A stretch of DNA of 64,000 nt from Burkholderia sp. SRS-46 (GTDB lineage: Bacteria > Pseudomonadota > Gammaproteobacteria > Burkholderiales > Burkholderiaceae). The stretch covers positions 1,197,648 to 1,261,647 of the forward strand of contig NZ_PTXL01000002.1 in the NCBI RefSeq assembly GCF_004343775.1, given 5' to 3'. Position numbers and translations under genes: made by a program. Under the pieces are notes generated by a model, which saw only the letters and a program-made list of their open reading frames with translations, was not told where the DNA came from and did not search any database. Of this stretch, positions 18,986-31,806 are shown in pieces. The first letter of the stretch is position 1. The number at the start of each line of letters is the position of its first letter.

Positions 18986-21430
18986 TCATCGGCCGGCCGT
19001 GTCGACGGCGATCGGCGTGAACTGGCGCAGGTCGACCTGCGCGTCGTCGCTGTCGTGCCACGGATCGGGTTCGTCCTTCAGCGCGAACTGCAGGCGCTCC
19101 CACAGCGCGCGGCGGTTGTCGGCATCGTCGAGCACGCGCGCCTTCACGTAGTCGAGGCCGACGCGTTCGAGGTAATGCACGGTGCGCTCCAGATACCAGC
19201 CTTCCTCGCGATAGAGCTGCAGGAACGCGCCCGCATGCTCGAGCACTTCGTCGTGCGTCTTCACCTTGCAGAAGAACTGCGCGACCTCGGTCTTGATCCC
19301 GCCGTTGCCGCCGACGTAGATCTCCCACCCCGAATCGACGCCGATCACGCCGACGTCCTTGATCCCCGATTCCGCGCAGTTGCGCGGGCAGCCGGACACC
19401 GCGAGCTTGACCTTGTGCGGCGCGTACATGCGCCACAGCGCGCGCTCGAGCTGCTGGCCCATCAGCGTCGAATCCTGCGTGCCGAAGCGGCACCATTCGG
19501 AGCCGACGCAGGTCTTCACCGTGCGCAGCGCCTTCGCGTATGCGTGCCCGCTCGGCATCCCGAGGTCGCGCCATACGCCCGGCAGGTCTTCCTTCTTCAC
19601 GCCGAGCAGGTCGATGCGCTGGCCGCCCGTGACCTTCACGGTCGGGATCGCATACTTGTCGACCACGTCGGCGATGCGGCGCAGCTCGCCGGCGGTCGTC
19701 ACGCCGCCCCACATGCGCGGCACGACCGAATAGGTGCCGTCCTTCTGGATGTTCGCGTGCGCGCGCTCGTTGATGAAGCGCGATTGCGGGTCGTCCTTCG
19801 CGTCGTGCGGCCAGGTGCTGATGCAGTAGTAGTTGAGCGCCGGCCGGCAGCTCGCGCAGCCGTTCGGCGTGCGCCATTCGAGGAAGTGCATCGCGGCCGG
19901 CACCGACAGCAGCCGGTGCTCGCGAATCGCGTTGCGCACTTCCGCGTGCGTGCGGTCGGTGCAGCCGCACACCGGCTTCGCCTTCGGCGACGCCGAGTAG
20001 TCGCCGCCGAGCGTCGACATCAGGATCTGCTCGACGAGGCCCGTGCACGAGCCGCACGACGCCGACGCCTTCGTGTGCTTGCGCACGTCTTCCAGCGTGA
20101 ACAGACCCTTCTCCTTGATCGCGCCGACGATCGTGCCCTTGCACACGCCGTTGCAGCCGCACACCTCGGCGTCGTCGGCCATCGTCACCGCGTGCGTCGC
20201 GCCGCTGTGCCCGGTGTCGCCCAGGCTCGTCTCGCCGAACATCAGCGTGTCGCGGATGTCCGCGATGTTGCGCCCCTCGCGCAGCAGCTTGAAATACCAC
20301 GCGCCGTCGGCGGTGTCGCCGTACAGGCACGCGCCGACGATCCGGTCGTCCTTGATCACGATCTTCTTGTAGACGCCCGCGAGCGGATCGGACAGCGTGA
20401 TGTCCTCGGTGCCGTCGCCGCCGAGGAAGTCGCCGGCGGAATAGAGGTCGATGCCCGTCACCTTCAGCTTGGTCGACGTGACCGACCCCGCGTAGCGGCC
20501 GATGCCGAACTCCGCGAGGTGGTTCGCCGCGACCTTCGCCTGCTCGAACAGCGGCGCGACCAGCCCGTATGCGATGCCGCGATGGCTCACGCATTCGCCC
20601 ACCGCGTAGATGCGCGGGTCGTAGGTCTGCATCGTGTCGTTCACGACGATCCCGCGGTTGCAGTACAGCCCCGCGCTTTCGGCGAGCGTGGTGTTCGGAC
20701 GGATGCCCACCGCCATCACGACGAGATCGGCTTCCAGCGTCTCGCCATCGGCGAAGCGCACCGCGCGCACGCGGCCGCCGTCGTCACTGTCGAGCGCGGC
20801 GGTCTGCTTCGACATCAGGAACGTCAGGCCGCGCGCCTCCAGCGACTGGCGCAGCAATTCGCCGGCGGTCGCGTCGAGCTGGCGCTCGAGCAGCGTCGGC
20901 GCGAGGTGCACGACCGTCACGTCCATCCCGCGCACCTTCAGGCCGTTCGCGGCTTCGAGGCCGAGCAGCCCGCCGCCGATCACCACCGCGCGGCGGTAGC
21001 GCGACGACGCGTCGATCATCGCCTGCGTGTCGGCGATGTCGCGATAGCCGAGCACGCCGTCGAGATCGATGCCCGGAATCGGCAGCATGAACGGGTTCGA
21101 GCCGGTCGCGAGCAGCAGCCGGTCGTACGGCGCCTCGGTGCCGTCGTCGGCGATCACGACGCGCCTCACACGGTCGATCTTCACGACCGTCTTGCCGGTC
21201 AGCAGCGTGACGCCGTGTTGCGCGTACCACGCGTAGTCGTTCAGGACGATCTGCTCGAGCGTCTGCTCGCCGGCGAGCACCGGCGACAGCAGGATCCGGT
21301 TGTAGTTCGGATGCGGCTCCGCGCCGAACACCGTGACGTCGTACAAATCGGGGGTCAGCTTGAACAGCTCCTCCAGCGTACGTACGCCCGCCATGCCGTT
21401 GCCGACCATCACCAGCTTCATCTTGCGCAT
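18986..21430 (-). CDS. nirB: Nitrite reductase (NADH) large subunit
   Basis: The 814-residue product has all NirB domains in order: FAD-binding (VMVGNGMAGVRTLEEL near residue 7), NAD-binding (VVIGGGLLGLEAANGL near 145), BFD-like [2Fe-2S] (VCGCNGVCKG and CGSCTGLVEQ, about 425-490), and the sulfite/nitrite reductase half-domains with the siroheme-[4Fe-4S] ligands CVGSEWC and SGCPRNCAESG (about 640-690). It reduces nitrite to ammonium with NADH. It is the first gene of nirB-nirD-nasA; GGAGAGG precedes the ATG, and a consensus sigma-54 promoter lies 60 bases upstream. No nitrate transporter or siroheme synthase gene is linked within the window. Confidence 0.95.
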   Translation of the reverse strand: MRKMKLVMVGNGMAGVRTLEELFKLTPDLYDVTVFGAEPHPNYNRILLSPVLAGEQTLEQIVLNDYAWYAQHGVTLLTGKTVVKIDRVRRVVIADDGTEAPYDRLLLATGSNPFMLPIPGIDLDGVLGYRDIADTQAMIDASSRYRRAVVIGGGLLGLEAANGLKVRGMDVTVVHLAPTLLERQLDATAGELLRQSLEARGLTFLMSKQTAALDSDDGGRVRAVRFADGETLEADLVVMAVGIRPNTTLAESAGLYCNRGIVVNDTMQTYDPRIYAVGECVSHRGIAYGLVAPLFEQAKVAANHLAEFGIGRYAGSVTSTKLKVTGIDLYSAGDFLGGDGTEDITLSDPLAGVYKKIVIKDDRIVGACLYGDTADGAWYFKLLREGRNIADIRDTLMFGETSLGDTGHSGATHAVTMADDAEVCGCNGVCKGTIVGAIKEKGLFTLEDVRKHTKASASCGSCTGLVEQILMSTLGGDYSASPKAKPVCGCTDRTHAEVRNAIREHRLLSVPAAMHFLEWRTPNGCASCRPALNYYCISTWPHDAKDDPQSRFINERAHANIQKDGTYSVVPRMWGGVTTAGELRRIADVVDKYAIPTVKVTGGQRIDLLGVKKEDLPGVWRDLGMPSGHAYAKALRTVKTCVGSEWCRFGTQDSTLMGQQLERALWRMYAPHKVKLAVSGCPRNCAESGIKDVGVIGVDSGWEIYVGGNGGIKTEVAQFFCKVKTHDEVLEHAGAFLQLYREEGWYLERTVHYLERVGLDYVKARVLDDADNRRALWERLQFALKDEPDPWHDSDDAQVDLRQFTPIAVDTAGR

Positions 21431-21740
21431 CCCGACCTCTCCTTGACCGTGAACGAGCAGGTCGCCCTGCGTGTCAAGCGATCAAAAAAGCAAGCGGCGT
21501 GCCATCTGACGGCACAGCACCGCCTGGCGCGATGCCGGTGCGTGGATACGCACCGCATTCATGCGCGACGCGGATGGAATTGGTGCACTACAGCACAACT
21601 CGGTGCACCGCGCCGGCGCCGCATGCCGGCACGGTGCGTCGGCGCGGTGCATCGCGGCGCACGCACGGCGGCTATCGTCGGAACAATGCGCGGCTGGATC
21701 TCGCGCGAGTGCACGCGGCCGAGGCGGCCCGCGCAGCGCG
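21431..21740. other. Control region between nirB and glucokinase gene
   Basis: This 310-base gap holds the nirB promoter and the 3' side of the glucokinase gene. Besides the sigma-54 promoter it has a dyad CGGTGCGT-GGAT-ACGCACCG at 21536-21555 and several GGTGCA/TGCACC half-sites (21582-21587, 21602-21609, 21646-21651). Such half-sites recall NtrC operators, but none is arranged at the textbook spacing. No gene is evident. Confidence 0.5.
21490..21504 (-). promoter_or_regulatory. Consensus sigma-54 (RpoN) promoter for nirB-nirD-nasA
   Basis: On the minus strand the bases read TGGCACG-CCGC-TTGC, an exact match to the -24/-12 consensus TGGCACG-N4-TTGC. The transcription start is expected near 21479, giving a leader of about 49 bases before the nirB ATG at 21430. 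The setting (assimilatory nitrate genes with dyads 35-160 bases further upstream) fits activation by NtrC or another enhancer-binding protein; the activator itself is not in the window. Confidence 0.85.
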
Positions 21741-22763
21741 TCAGCCGGCCTCGCCGAGCGCGCCGGCCAGCAGCCGCGACACGCCCGTGAACGCCGGATG
21801 CGGCGCGGTGATCACGAAGGTCGGAATCTTCGCCAGATAGCCGGCGAAGCGGCCCTTCGCCTCGAAGCGCGCGCGAAACGGCGACGCATCGAACAGCGCG
21901 CCGAGGCGCGGCACGACGCCCCCGCCCAGATAGATGCCGCCCGTCGCGCCGAGCGTCAGCGCGAGGTTGCCCGCGAACGTGCCGAGCATCCCGCAGAAGC
22001 AGTCGAGCGTCGCCACGCAGCGCGCGTCGCCGGCCAGTGCGCGTTCGATGATGGCGGCGGGGTTGGCTTCGCCCGCGTCGCGACCATCGTGCCCGTCGCG
22101 CGCGGCGAGCGCCGCATGGATCACCGCGATGCCCGGCCCCGCCGCGAGCCGCTCGAACGACACGTGCGGCCAGCGCTGGCGCGCATGGCGCAGCACGTGA
22201 TCCTCCCGCGCGTCCACCGGCGCGAACGATGCGTGCCCGCCTTCGCCGGGCAGCGGCACCCATGCGTCGCCCGCGCGCACCAGCGCGGCGACGCCGAGCC
22301 CCGTGCCCGAGCCGAGCACGCCGAGCGCGCCGCCGGGTTTCGCGCATCCGCCGCCGACCGGCCGCCGCTCCCCATCGGACAGATGCGGCACCGCCATCGC
22401 GAGCGCCGAGAAATCGTTGACCACGTGCAGCGTGTCGAAGCCAAGCGCGCGGCGGGTCGCGTCGATCGAGAAACGCCAGTGGTGATTGGTCATGCTGACG
22501 AGGTCGCCGTCCACCGGATTGGCGATCGCGATCGCCGCATGCCGCACCCGCGCGCCGCCGGCGTCGCGCAGGAACGCGCGTACCGCGTCGTCGATGCCGG
22601 CATGATCGGCGCACCGGTAGACGCGCACGCCGCCGATCCCGCCGCGCGCGGTTTCGAGCGCGAAACGCGCGTGCGTGCCGCCGATGTCGGCCAGCAGGCG
22701 GGGTTCGGCGGCGGACGCCGCGCACCGCGCGCGCGGATCGCCTTGAAGGGTCGCTTCGCTCAT
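21741..22763 (-). CDS. glk: Glucokinase
   Basis: The 340-residue product has the bacterial Glk signatures: phosphate-binding [14 protein letters not shown] near residue 23, [11 protein letters not shown] with the catalytic Asp near 115, [10 protein letters not shown] near 150, [10 protein letters not shown] near 170, and [13 protein letters not shown] near 280. It phosphorylates glucose with ATP in the cytoplasm. As the last gene of the disaccharide locus, 48 bases after the aldo/keto reductase gene and in the same direction, it would capture glucose released from the imported sugar. GGGAG precedes the ATG. The Ala/Arg-rich first 20 residues are an extension relative to typical Glk. Confidence 0.9.
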   Translation of the reverse strand: MSEATLQGDPRARCAASAAEPRLLADIGGTHARFALETARGGIGGVRVYRCADHAGIDDAVRAFLRDAGGARVRHAAIAIANPVDGDLVSMTNHHWRFSIDATRRALGFDTLHVVNDFSALAMAVPHLSDGERRPVGGGCAKPGGALGVLGSGTGLGVAALVRAGDAWVPLPGEGGHASFAPVDAREDHVLRHARQRWPHVSFERLAAGPGIAVIHAALAARDGHDGRDAGEANPAAIIERALAGDARCVATLDCFCGMLGTFAGNLALTLGATGGIYLGGGVVPRLGALFDASPFRARFEAKGRFAGYLAKIPTFVITAPHPAFTGVSRLLAGALGEAG

Positions 22764-22811
22764 CGTGTCTCCCGGACGGTCATCGGATGTCGATCCTGTC
22801 GAGCGCGCCGC

Positions 22812-23738
22812 TCATGGCACCGCCACGCCGCGCGCGGCCTCCAGCAGCGCGAACCAGTGCTCGCGCGCGAGCGTCAGCCGGGTCGCCGCCACCGCGTCGC
22901 GCAGCGCCGCGATCCGGCCCGAGCCGACGATCGGCAGCGGCCGGCAGGGCAGCGCGAGCAACCAGGCGAACAGCACGGTCGTCGCGCCCACGCCCAGCGC
23001 GCCGCCGATCCGCTCGGCGCAGGCGCGCACGCGCGCCGCGGCGGGCGACGCGTCGGTCAGCACGCGCCCGCCCGCGAGCGGCGACCACAGCATCGGCGGG
23101 CAACGCCAGTGCTGGGCCTGGTCGAACGTGCCGTCGTCGAGCGGCGCAAGATGCAGCAGCGAGCATTCGACCTGGTTCGTCGCGAGCGCGATCCCGTGCC
23201 CGTCCATCCGGTCTTGCAGCAGCGCCGCCTGCGCCGGCGCAAAGTTCGAGATCCCGAAGGATCTCACCTTGCCGTCGCGCCGGAGCGCCGCGAAGGCCAC
23301 GGCGACTTCGTCGGCGTCCATCAGCGGATCGGGCCGATGCAGCAGCAACAGGTCGAGCCGGTCGGTGCGCAGCGCACGCAGCGACTGCTCGACCGACGCG
23401 ACGATGTGCGCGGCCCGCGTGTCGTAGTGCTTGATCCGGTGCCCGGGCCGCTGCGCGGACACGGGCCGGATTCCGCACTTCGTCACGAGCTGCATCCGCT
23501 CGCGCAGCTGCGGCGCGTCGGCGAGCACCTCGCCGAACAGGGGCTCGGCCTGGTAGTCGCCGTAGATGTTCGCGTGATCGAAGCTCGTCACGCCGAGCTC
23601 GAGCGCCGCCTCGACCAGTGCGCGGCGCGCGTCGCGCGACAGCCGCCAGTCGGCGATCCGCCACATTCCGAACACGATTCGCGAGAACGGCGCCGCGTCT
23701 GCGCCCATCGCGATCGTCGTGCAACGTTCGCTCGTCAT
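22812..23738 (-). CDS. ydhF: Aldo/keto reductase, YdhF-like
   Basis: The 308-residue product is a single-domain TIM-barrel aldo/keto reductase that tracks E. coli YdhF closely. The catalytic tetrad is visible: Asp and Tyr in FDHANIYGDYQAEPLFG (about 52-68), Lys in LVTKCGI (about 85) and His in LLLHRPDPLMDADEV (about 135). IVGSGRIAALRDAV near the end is the NADP-binding loop. It lies two bases after the porin gene and before glk, so it belongs to the sugar locus; it could reduce a keto-sugar formed by ThuA/ThuB, which is inference. Its ribosome-binding site is weak, consistent with coupling to the porin gene. Confidence 0.85.
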   Translation of the reverse strand: MTSERCTTIAMGADAAPFSRIVFGMWRIADWRLSRDARRALVEAALELGVTSFDHANIYGDYQAEPLFGEVLADAPQLRERMQLVTKCGIRPVSAQRPGHRIKHYDTRAAHIVASVEQSLRALRTDRLDLLLLHRPDPLMDADEVAVAFAALRRDGKVRSFGISNFAPAQAALLQDRMDGHGIALATNQVECSLLHLAPLDDGTFDQAQHWRCPPMLWSPLAGGRVLTDASPAAARVRACAERIGGALGVGATTVLFAWLLALPCRPLPIVGSGRIAALRDAVAATRLTLAREHWFALLEAARGVAVP

Positions 23739-23740
23739 GC

Positions 23741-26437
<2,697 letters not shown>

Positions 26438-26441
<4 letters not shown>

Positions 26442-27247
26442 GCGAGATCTCCCGCGGTTTGCTGGATGCCGACGTGCGCGAACTGTGTGCTCTTCTCGCT
26501 GAGCGTTTCGAGCGGCGGCGAGTTCGGGCAGCGGTCGGCGAGGTTCACGCGCGGCGCGGCCCACTGCACCGCGTTCGCGATCACGCGCTGCACGTTGCGG
26601 TCGTGATAGGTCGGATACGCCTCGTGCCCAGGACGGAAATAGAAGATCCGGCCGTGGCCGCGCTCCCAGCAGCAGCCCGAACGGAACACCTCGCCGCCCT
26701 CGAACCACGAGATGAACACCGTCGCGTCCGGCTGCGGGATGTCGAAGCGCTCGCCGTACATCTCCTCGTGCGGCAGCTCGAAGTACTCGCCGAGCCCGGC
26801 CGCGATCGGATGCGACGGCTCGACCACCCACAGCCGCTCCTTCTCGGCCGCCTCGCGCCATTTCAGCGAACAGTTCGTGCCCAGCAGGCGGCGGAAGATC
26901 TTCGAGAAGTGCCCCGAATGCAGCACGATCAGGCCCATCCCTTCGAGCACGCGGCGCTGCACGCGCTCGACGATCTCGTCGGAGACCTTCGCATGCGCCT
27001 TGTGCCCCCACCACACCAGCACGTCGCACGCGGCGAGCCGCGCTTCGCCGAGCCCGTGCTCGGGCTGGTCGAGCGTCGCGGTGCCGATCTCGAGCGGCCG
27101 CGCGCCGTGGCCGAGCGCCGGTGTCTCGGCCAGCGCGCTGGCGATCACCTGGTGCAGGCCGTCCGGGTAGATCGCGCGCACGTGCGCGTTCTCGCGTTCG
27201 TGCTCGAACTCGTTCCAGACGATCACTGAAAGCTTGTTGTTCTGCAT
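26438..27247 (-). CDS. thuA: ThuA-family trehalose-utilisation protein
   Basis: The 269-residue product is a ThuA (class-I glutamine-amidotransferase-like) protein: [21 protein letters not shown] at the N terminus, [13 protein letters not shown] near 85, [12 protein letters not shown] near 115 and [17 protein letters not shown] segment near 210. ThuA acts with ThuB on imported disaccharides. The ATG at 27247 was preferred to an in-frame start at 27277 because of family alignment. It lies 100 bases after the ATPase gene and overlaps thuB by 4 bases. It is cytoplasmic, having no signal peptide. The 100-base gap before it has no feature I can name. Confidence 0.85.
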
Positions 27248-27347
27248 GACTATCCTTTTTCGATGGGTTGGCGCCAATTCGACAGCGGCCGCGCGCCCTG
27301 GCCGCCTGAAACCTGTGAACCGATGTGCGGGTCGCCGCGCGCCGCGC

Positions 27348-28493
<1,146 letters not shown>

Positions 28494-28525
28494 GCTTTTT
28501 CTCCTGATCCTGACGAAGGGCCTGT

Positions 28526-29356
28526 TCAACCCTTGACCGCGCCGGCCGTGAGGCCGGACACGATGTGCCGCTGGAACACCAGCACCAGCAGCACGAGCGG
28601 CACCGTGACGATCACCGATGCGGCCATGATGGTTCCCCACGGCAGCTCGTAGCTGCTCGCGCCCGAGATCATCGTGATCGCGACGGGTACCGTGCGCTGC
28701 GCCGACGAAATCGTGAAGGTGAGCGCGAACAGGAACTCGTTCCATGCGGAGACGAACGCGAGCAGCGACGTCGCGGCGAGCGCCGGCCGCAGCAGCGGCA
28801 GGAAGATCCGGAAGATCAGCGTGAGCACGCCCACGCCGTCGACGAGCGCCGCTTCCTCCAGCTCGCGCGGCAGCTCGCGCATGAAGGTGACGAGGATCCA
28901 GATCGTGAACGGCAGCGTGAAGATCAGGTCCGACAACACCAGCGCGCCGAGGTGGTCGTACAGGCCGAGCGCGCGCACCAGCTCGAACAGGCCCGACAGG
29001 ATCGCGACCTGCGGAAACATCGACACGCCGAGGATGCACATCATCAGCACGCCGCGCCCGCGAAACGACACGCGGCCGAGCGCATACGCGGCAAGCACCG
29101 ACACCGCGAGCGACAGCGCCACCGCGCCGCCGGCCACGCACACGGAATTCAGCAGGTACGCGCCGAACGGCTGGTCGCGAAACAGCTGGCGATAGTTGTC
29201 GAGCGACGGGCTCGACGGGAACAGCGACGTATCGAACAACGCGTCGCCATGCTTGATCGACGTGCCGATCATGTAGACGAACGGGAACAGCGCGATCACC
29301 AGCACCAGCGCCGACAGCAGCCCGTGCAGCGCGATCTCGAACGGATGCTTCTTCAT
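28526..29356 (-). CDS. thuG: Sugar ABC transporter permease (ThuG/MalG type)
   Basis: The 276-residue inner-membrane protein has six hydrophobic segments and the EAA loop LEEAALVDGVGVLTLIFRIFLPLL near residue 165, which docks to the ATPase. The N terminus MKKHPFEIALHGLL and the C-terminal RHIVSGLTAGAVKG are typical of MalG-type permeases. It begins one base after the thuF stop, so the two permeases are coupled. It pairs with ThuF to form the channel for the disaccharide. Confidence 0.92.
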   Translation of the reverse strand: MKKHPFEIALHGLLSALVLVIALFPFVYMIGTSIKHGDALFDTSLFPSSPSLDNYRQLFRDQPFGAYLLNSVCVAGGAVALSLAVSVLAAYALGRVSFRGRGVLMMCILGVSMFPQVAILSGLFELVRALGLYDHLGALVLSDLIFTLPFTIWILVTFMRELPRELEEAALVDGVGVLTLIFRIFLPLLRPALAATSLLAFVSAWNEFLFALTFTISSAQRTVPVAITMISGASSYELPWGTIMAASVIVTVPLVLLVLVFQRHIVSGLTAGAVKG

Positions 29357-29357
29357 T

Positions 29358-30314
<957 letters not shown>

Positions 30315-30330
30315 GCGATGTCTCCTGCGG

Positions 30331-30354
30331 GGCCGGCACCGCGAGGCGCCGGCC
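30331..30354 (-). other. Stem-loop between binding-protein and permease genes
   Basis: GGCCGGC at 30331-30337 pairs with GCCGGCC at 30348-30354 around a 10-base loop, inside the 67-base gap between the thuE stop (30382) and the thuF start (30314). In binding-protein operons such as malE-malF, a structure at this point protects the upstream message and gives more binding protein than permease; the same role here is inference. Confidence 0.55.
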
Positions 30355-30381
30355 GGATCCGTCAAGCGTGGGGCGTCGCGC

Positions 30382-31659
30382 TCAGCGCCAGTTGCCGCCC
30401 GGCGCGAGCCGGTTCAGCGACGCAGCGAGCCGCGCGAGCGCGCCCGTCGCGGTATCGCTGCCGGCGAGCACGTCGTGCGCGGCGTTCCAGAACTGGTTGC
30501 TGACCTGGTTGTACTTGGCGCCGGTGACCGTCGACGGCCGCGCGACCGCGCTGCTGAAGGTCGGCAGCAGGTCGGCCATGAACGGGTTGGCCTGCAGGAT
30601 GTCCTTGTCGCGGTAGAGCGCCGGCATCGTCGGGTTGAACGACGCCTGCACCGCGCGCATCTTCTGCACCTCCGCGCTCGACAGGTACATCACGAGATCG
30701 GCGGCCAGCTTCGGGTTCGGCGAATAGCGCGACACGGCGAGCTGCCAGCCGCCGAGCGCGGCGGCCGGGCGGCCGTCGGCACCGCCCTTCGGCAGCGGCG
30801 CGATGCCCACCTTGCCCTTGATCGGGCTGCCGGTGCGGTTCGCGATCGCCCAGGCGTACGGCCAGTTGCGCATGAACACCGCGTTGCCGGCCTGGAACAC
30901 GCCGCGCGCCTCCTCTTCGCCGTAGTTCAGCACCGCCTTCGGGCTGATCGTGCCGACCCATTTCGCCGACTGTTCGAGCGCCTTGACCGCGCCCGGGTTG
31001 TCGATCGTCACGCGGCCCTTGTCGTCGACCACGGTGCCGCCGTTGTAGCTGCTGATCCATTCGAGCGCGTCGCAGGTCAGCCCTTCGTACGCCCGCCCCT
31101 GCCACACGTAGCCCCACACCTTCTCGCTGCCCGCGGCGCGCTCGGCGGCCTGGATCCTGCGCGCGGTCGCGTCGAGCTCGTCCCACGTCGCGGGCACCTT
31201 CGCGCGGTACTTGTCGAGCAGGTCCTTGCGGTAGTACAGCAGGCCGGTATCGATGAACCACGGCATCGCGACGAGCTTGCCGTTCACCGTGTTGTTCGCG
31301 ACGATGCTCGGGAACGACTGCGCCTCCAGCCCCTTGCTGTACGGCTTCAGGTCGATCAGGTGGTTCGCGAGGATGCCCGGCCAGACCGTGTCGATCTGCA
31401 TCACGTCGATCTTGTCCGAGCCGCTGCCGAGCAGCTGCTGGTACAGCGCCAGCGTCTCGCTCGAGTTGTTCGGCATGCTGATGAACTCGACCTCGTTGCC
31501 GGTCTTCTCGGCCCAGCGCTTCGCCGAGACCTGGCAAATGTCCTGGTCGACGCCGGCCGCGCCGCACGCGATCCGCAGCGTCGCCGCGCCGGCGGGAGCG
31601 GCCATCGCGGCCATCGTCGCGAGCGTTATCGTCAGCAATCCAGCCTTGAGCTTCCTCAT
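30382..31659 (-). CDS. thuE: Sugar ABC transporter substrate-binding protein (ThuE type)
   Basis: The 425-residue product has a clear signal peptide, MRKLKAGLLTITLATMAAMA with cleavage after APAGA near residue 25, and the fold of a family-1 extracellular sugar-binding protein: TWDELDATARRIQAAE, GGTVVDDKGRVTIDNP, AVFMRNWPYAW and GGWQLAVSRYSPNPK are characteristic blocks. It lacks a lipobox, so it is a soluble periplasmic protein. It is the first transport gene of the thu-like locus, 147 bases downstream of the histidine kinase gene, and probably has its own promoter there. Trehalose, sucrose, maltose or palatinose are all possible ligands. Confidence 0.9.
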   Translation of the reverse strand: MRKLKAGLLTITLATMAAMAAPAGAATLRIACGAAGVDQDICQVSAKRWAEKTGNEVEFISMPNNSSETLALYQQLLGSGSDKIDVMQIDTVWPGILANHLIDLKPYSKGLEAQSFPSIVANNTVNGKLVAMPWFIDTGLLYYRKDLLDKYRAKVPATWDELDATARRIQAAERAAGSEKVWGYVWQGRAYEGLTCDALEWISSYNGGTVVDDKGRVTIDNPGAVKALEQSAKWVGTISPKAVLNYGEEEARGVFQAGNAVFMRNWPYAWAIANRTGSPIKGKVGIAPLPKGGADGRPAAALGGWQLAVSRYSPNPKLAADLVMYLSSAEVQKMRAVQASFNPTMPALYRDKDILQANPFMADLLPTFSSAVARPSTVTGAKYNQVSNQFWNAAHDVLAGSDTATGALARLAASLNRLAPGGNWR

Positions 31660-31806
31660 CGGGTGTGTCTCCAGTGTCGTTCGAATCGTGCGCCCCGATG
31701 CCGCAATCGCATTACCGGGTGCCGTGGGTGTATGAGACTCCAGTCCCGTTAATCGAAAATTTCGGAAAAGCGGCCCGCCATTAACAATCGAAACAATCGG
31801 CGTTTC

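Noticed and set aside
21584..21607. NtrC-like site from TGCACT and GGTGCA
   Set aside because: The half-sites are about 7 bases further apart than the usual NtrC operator, so only the half-sites are reported.
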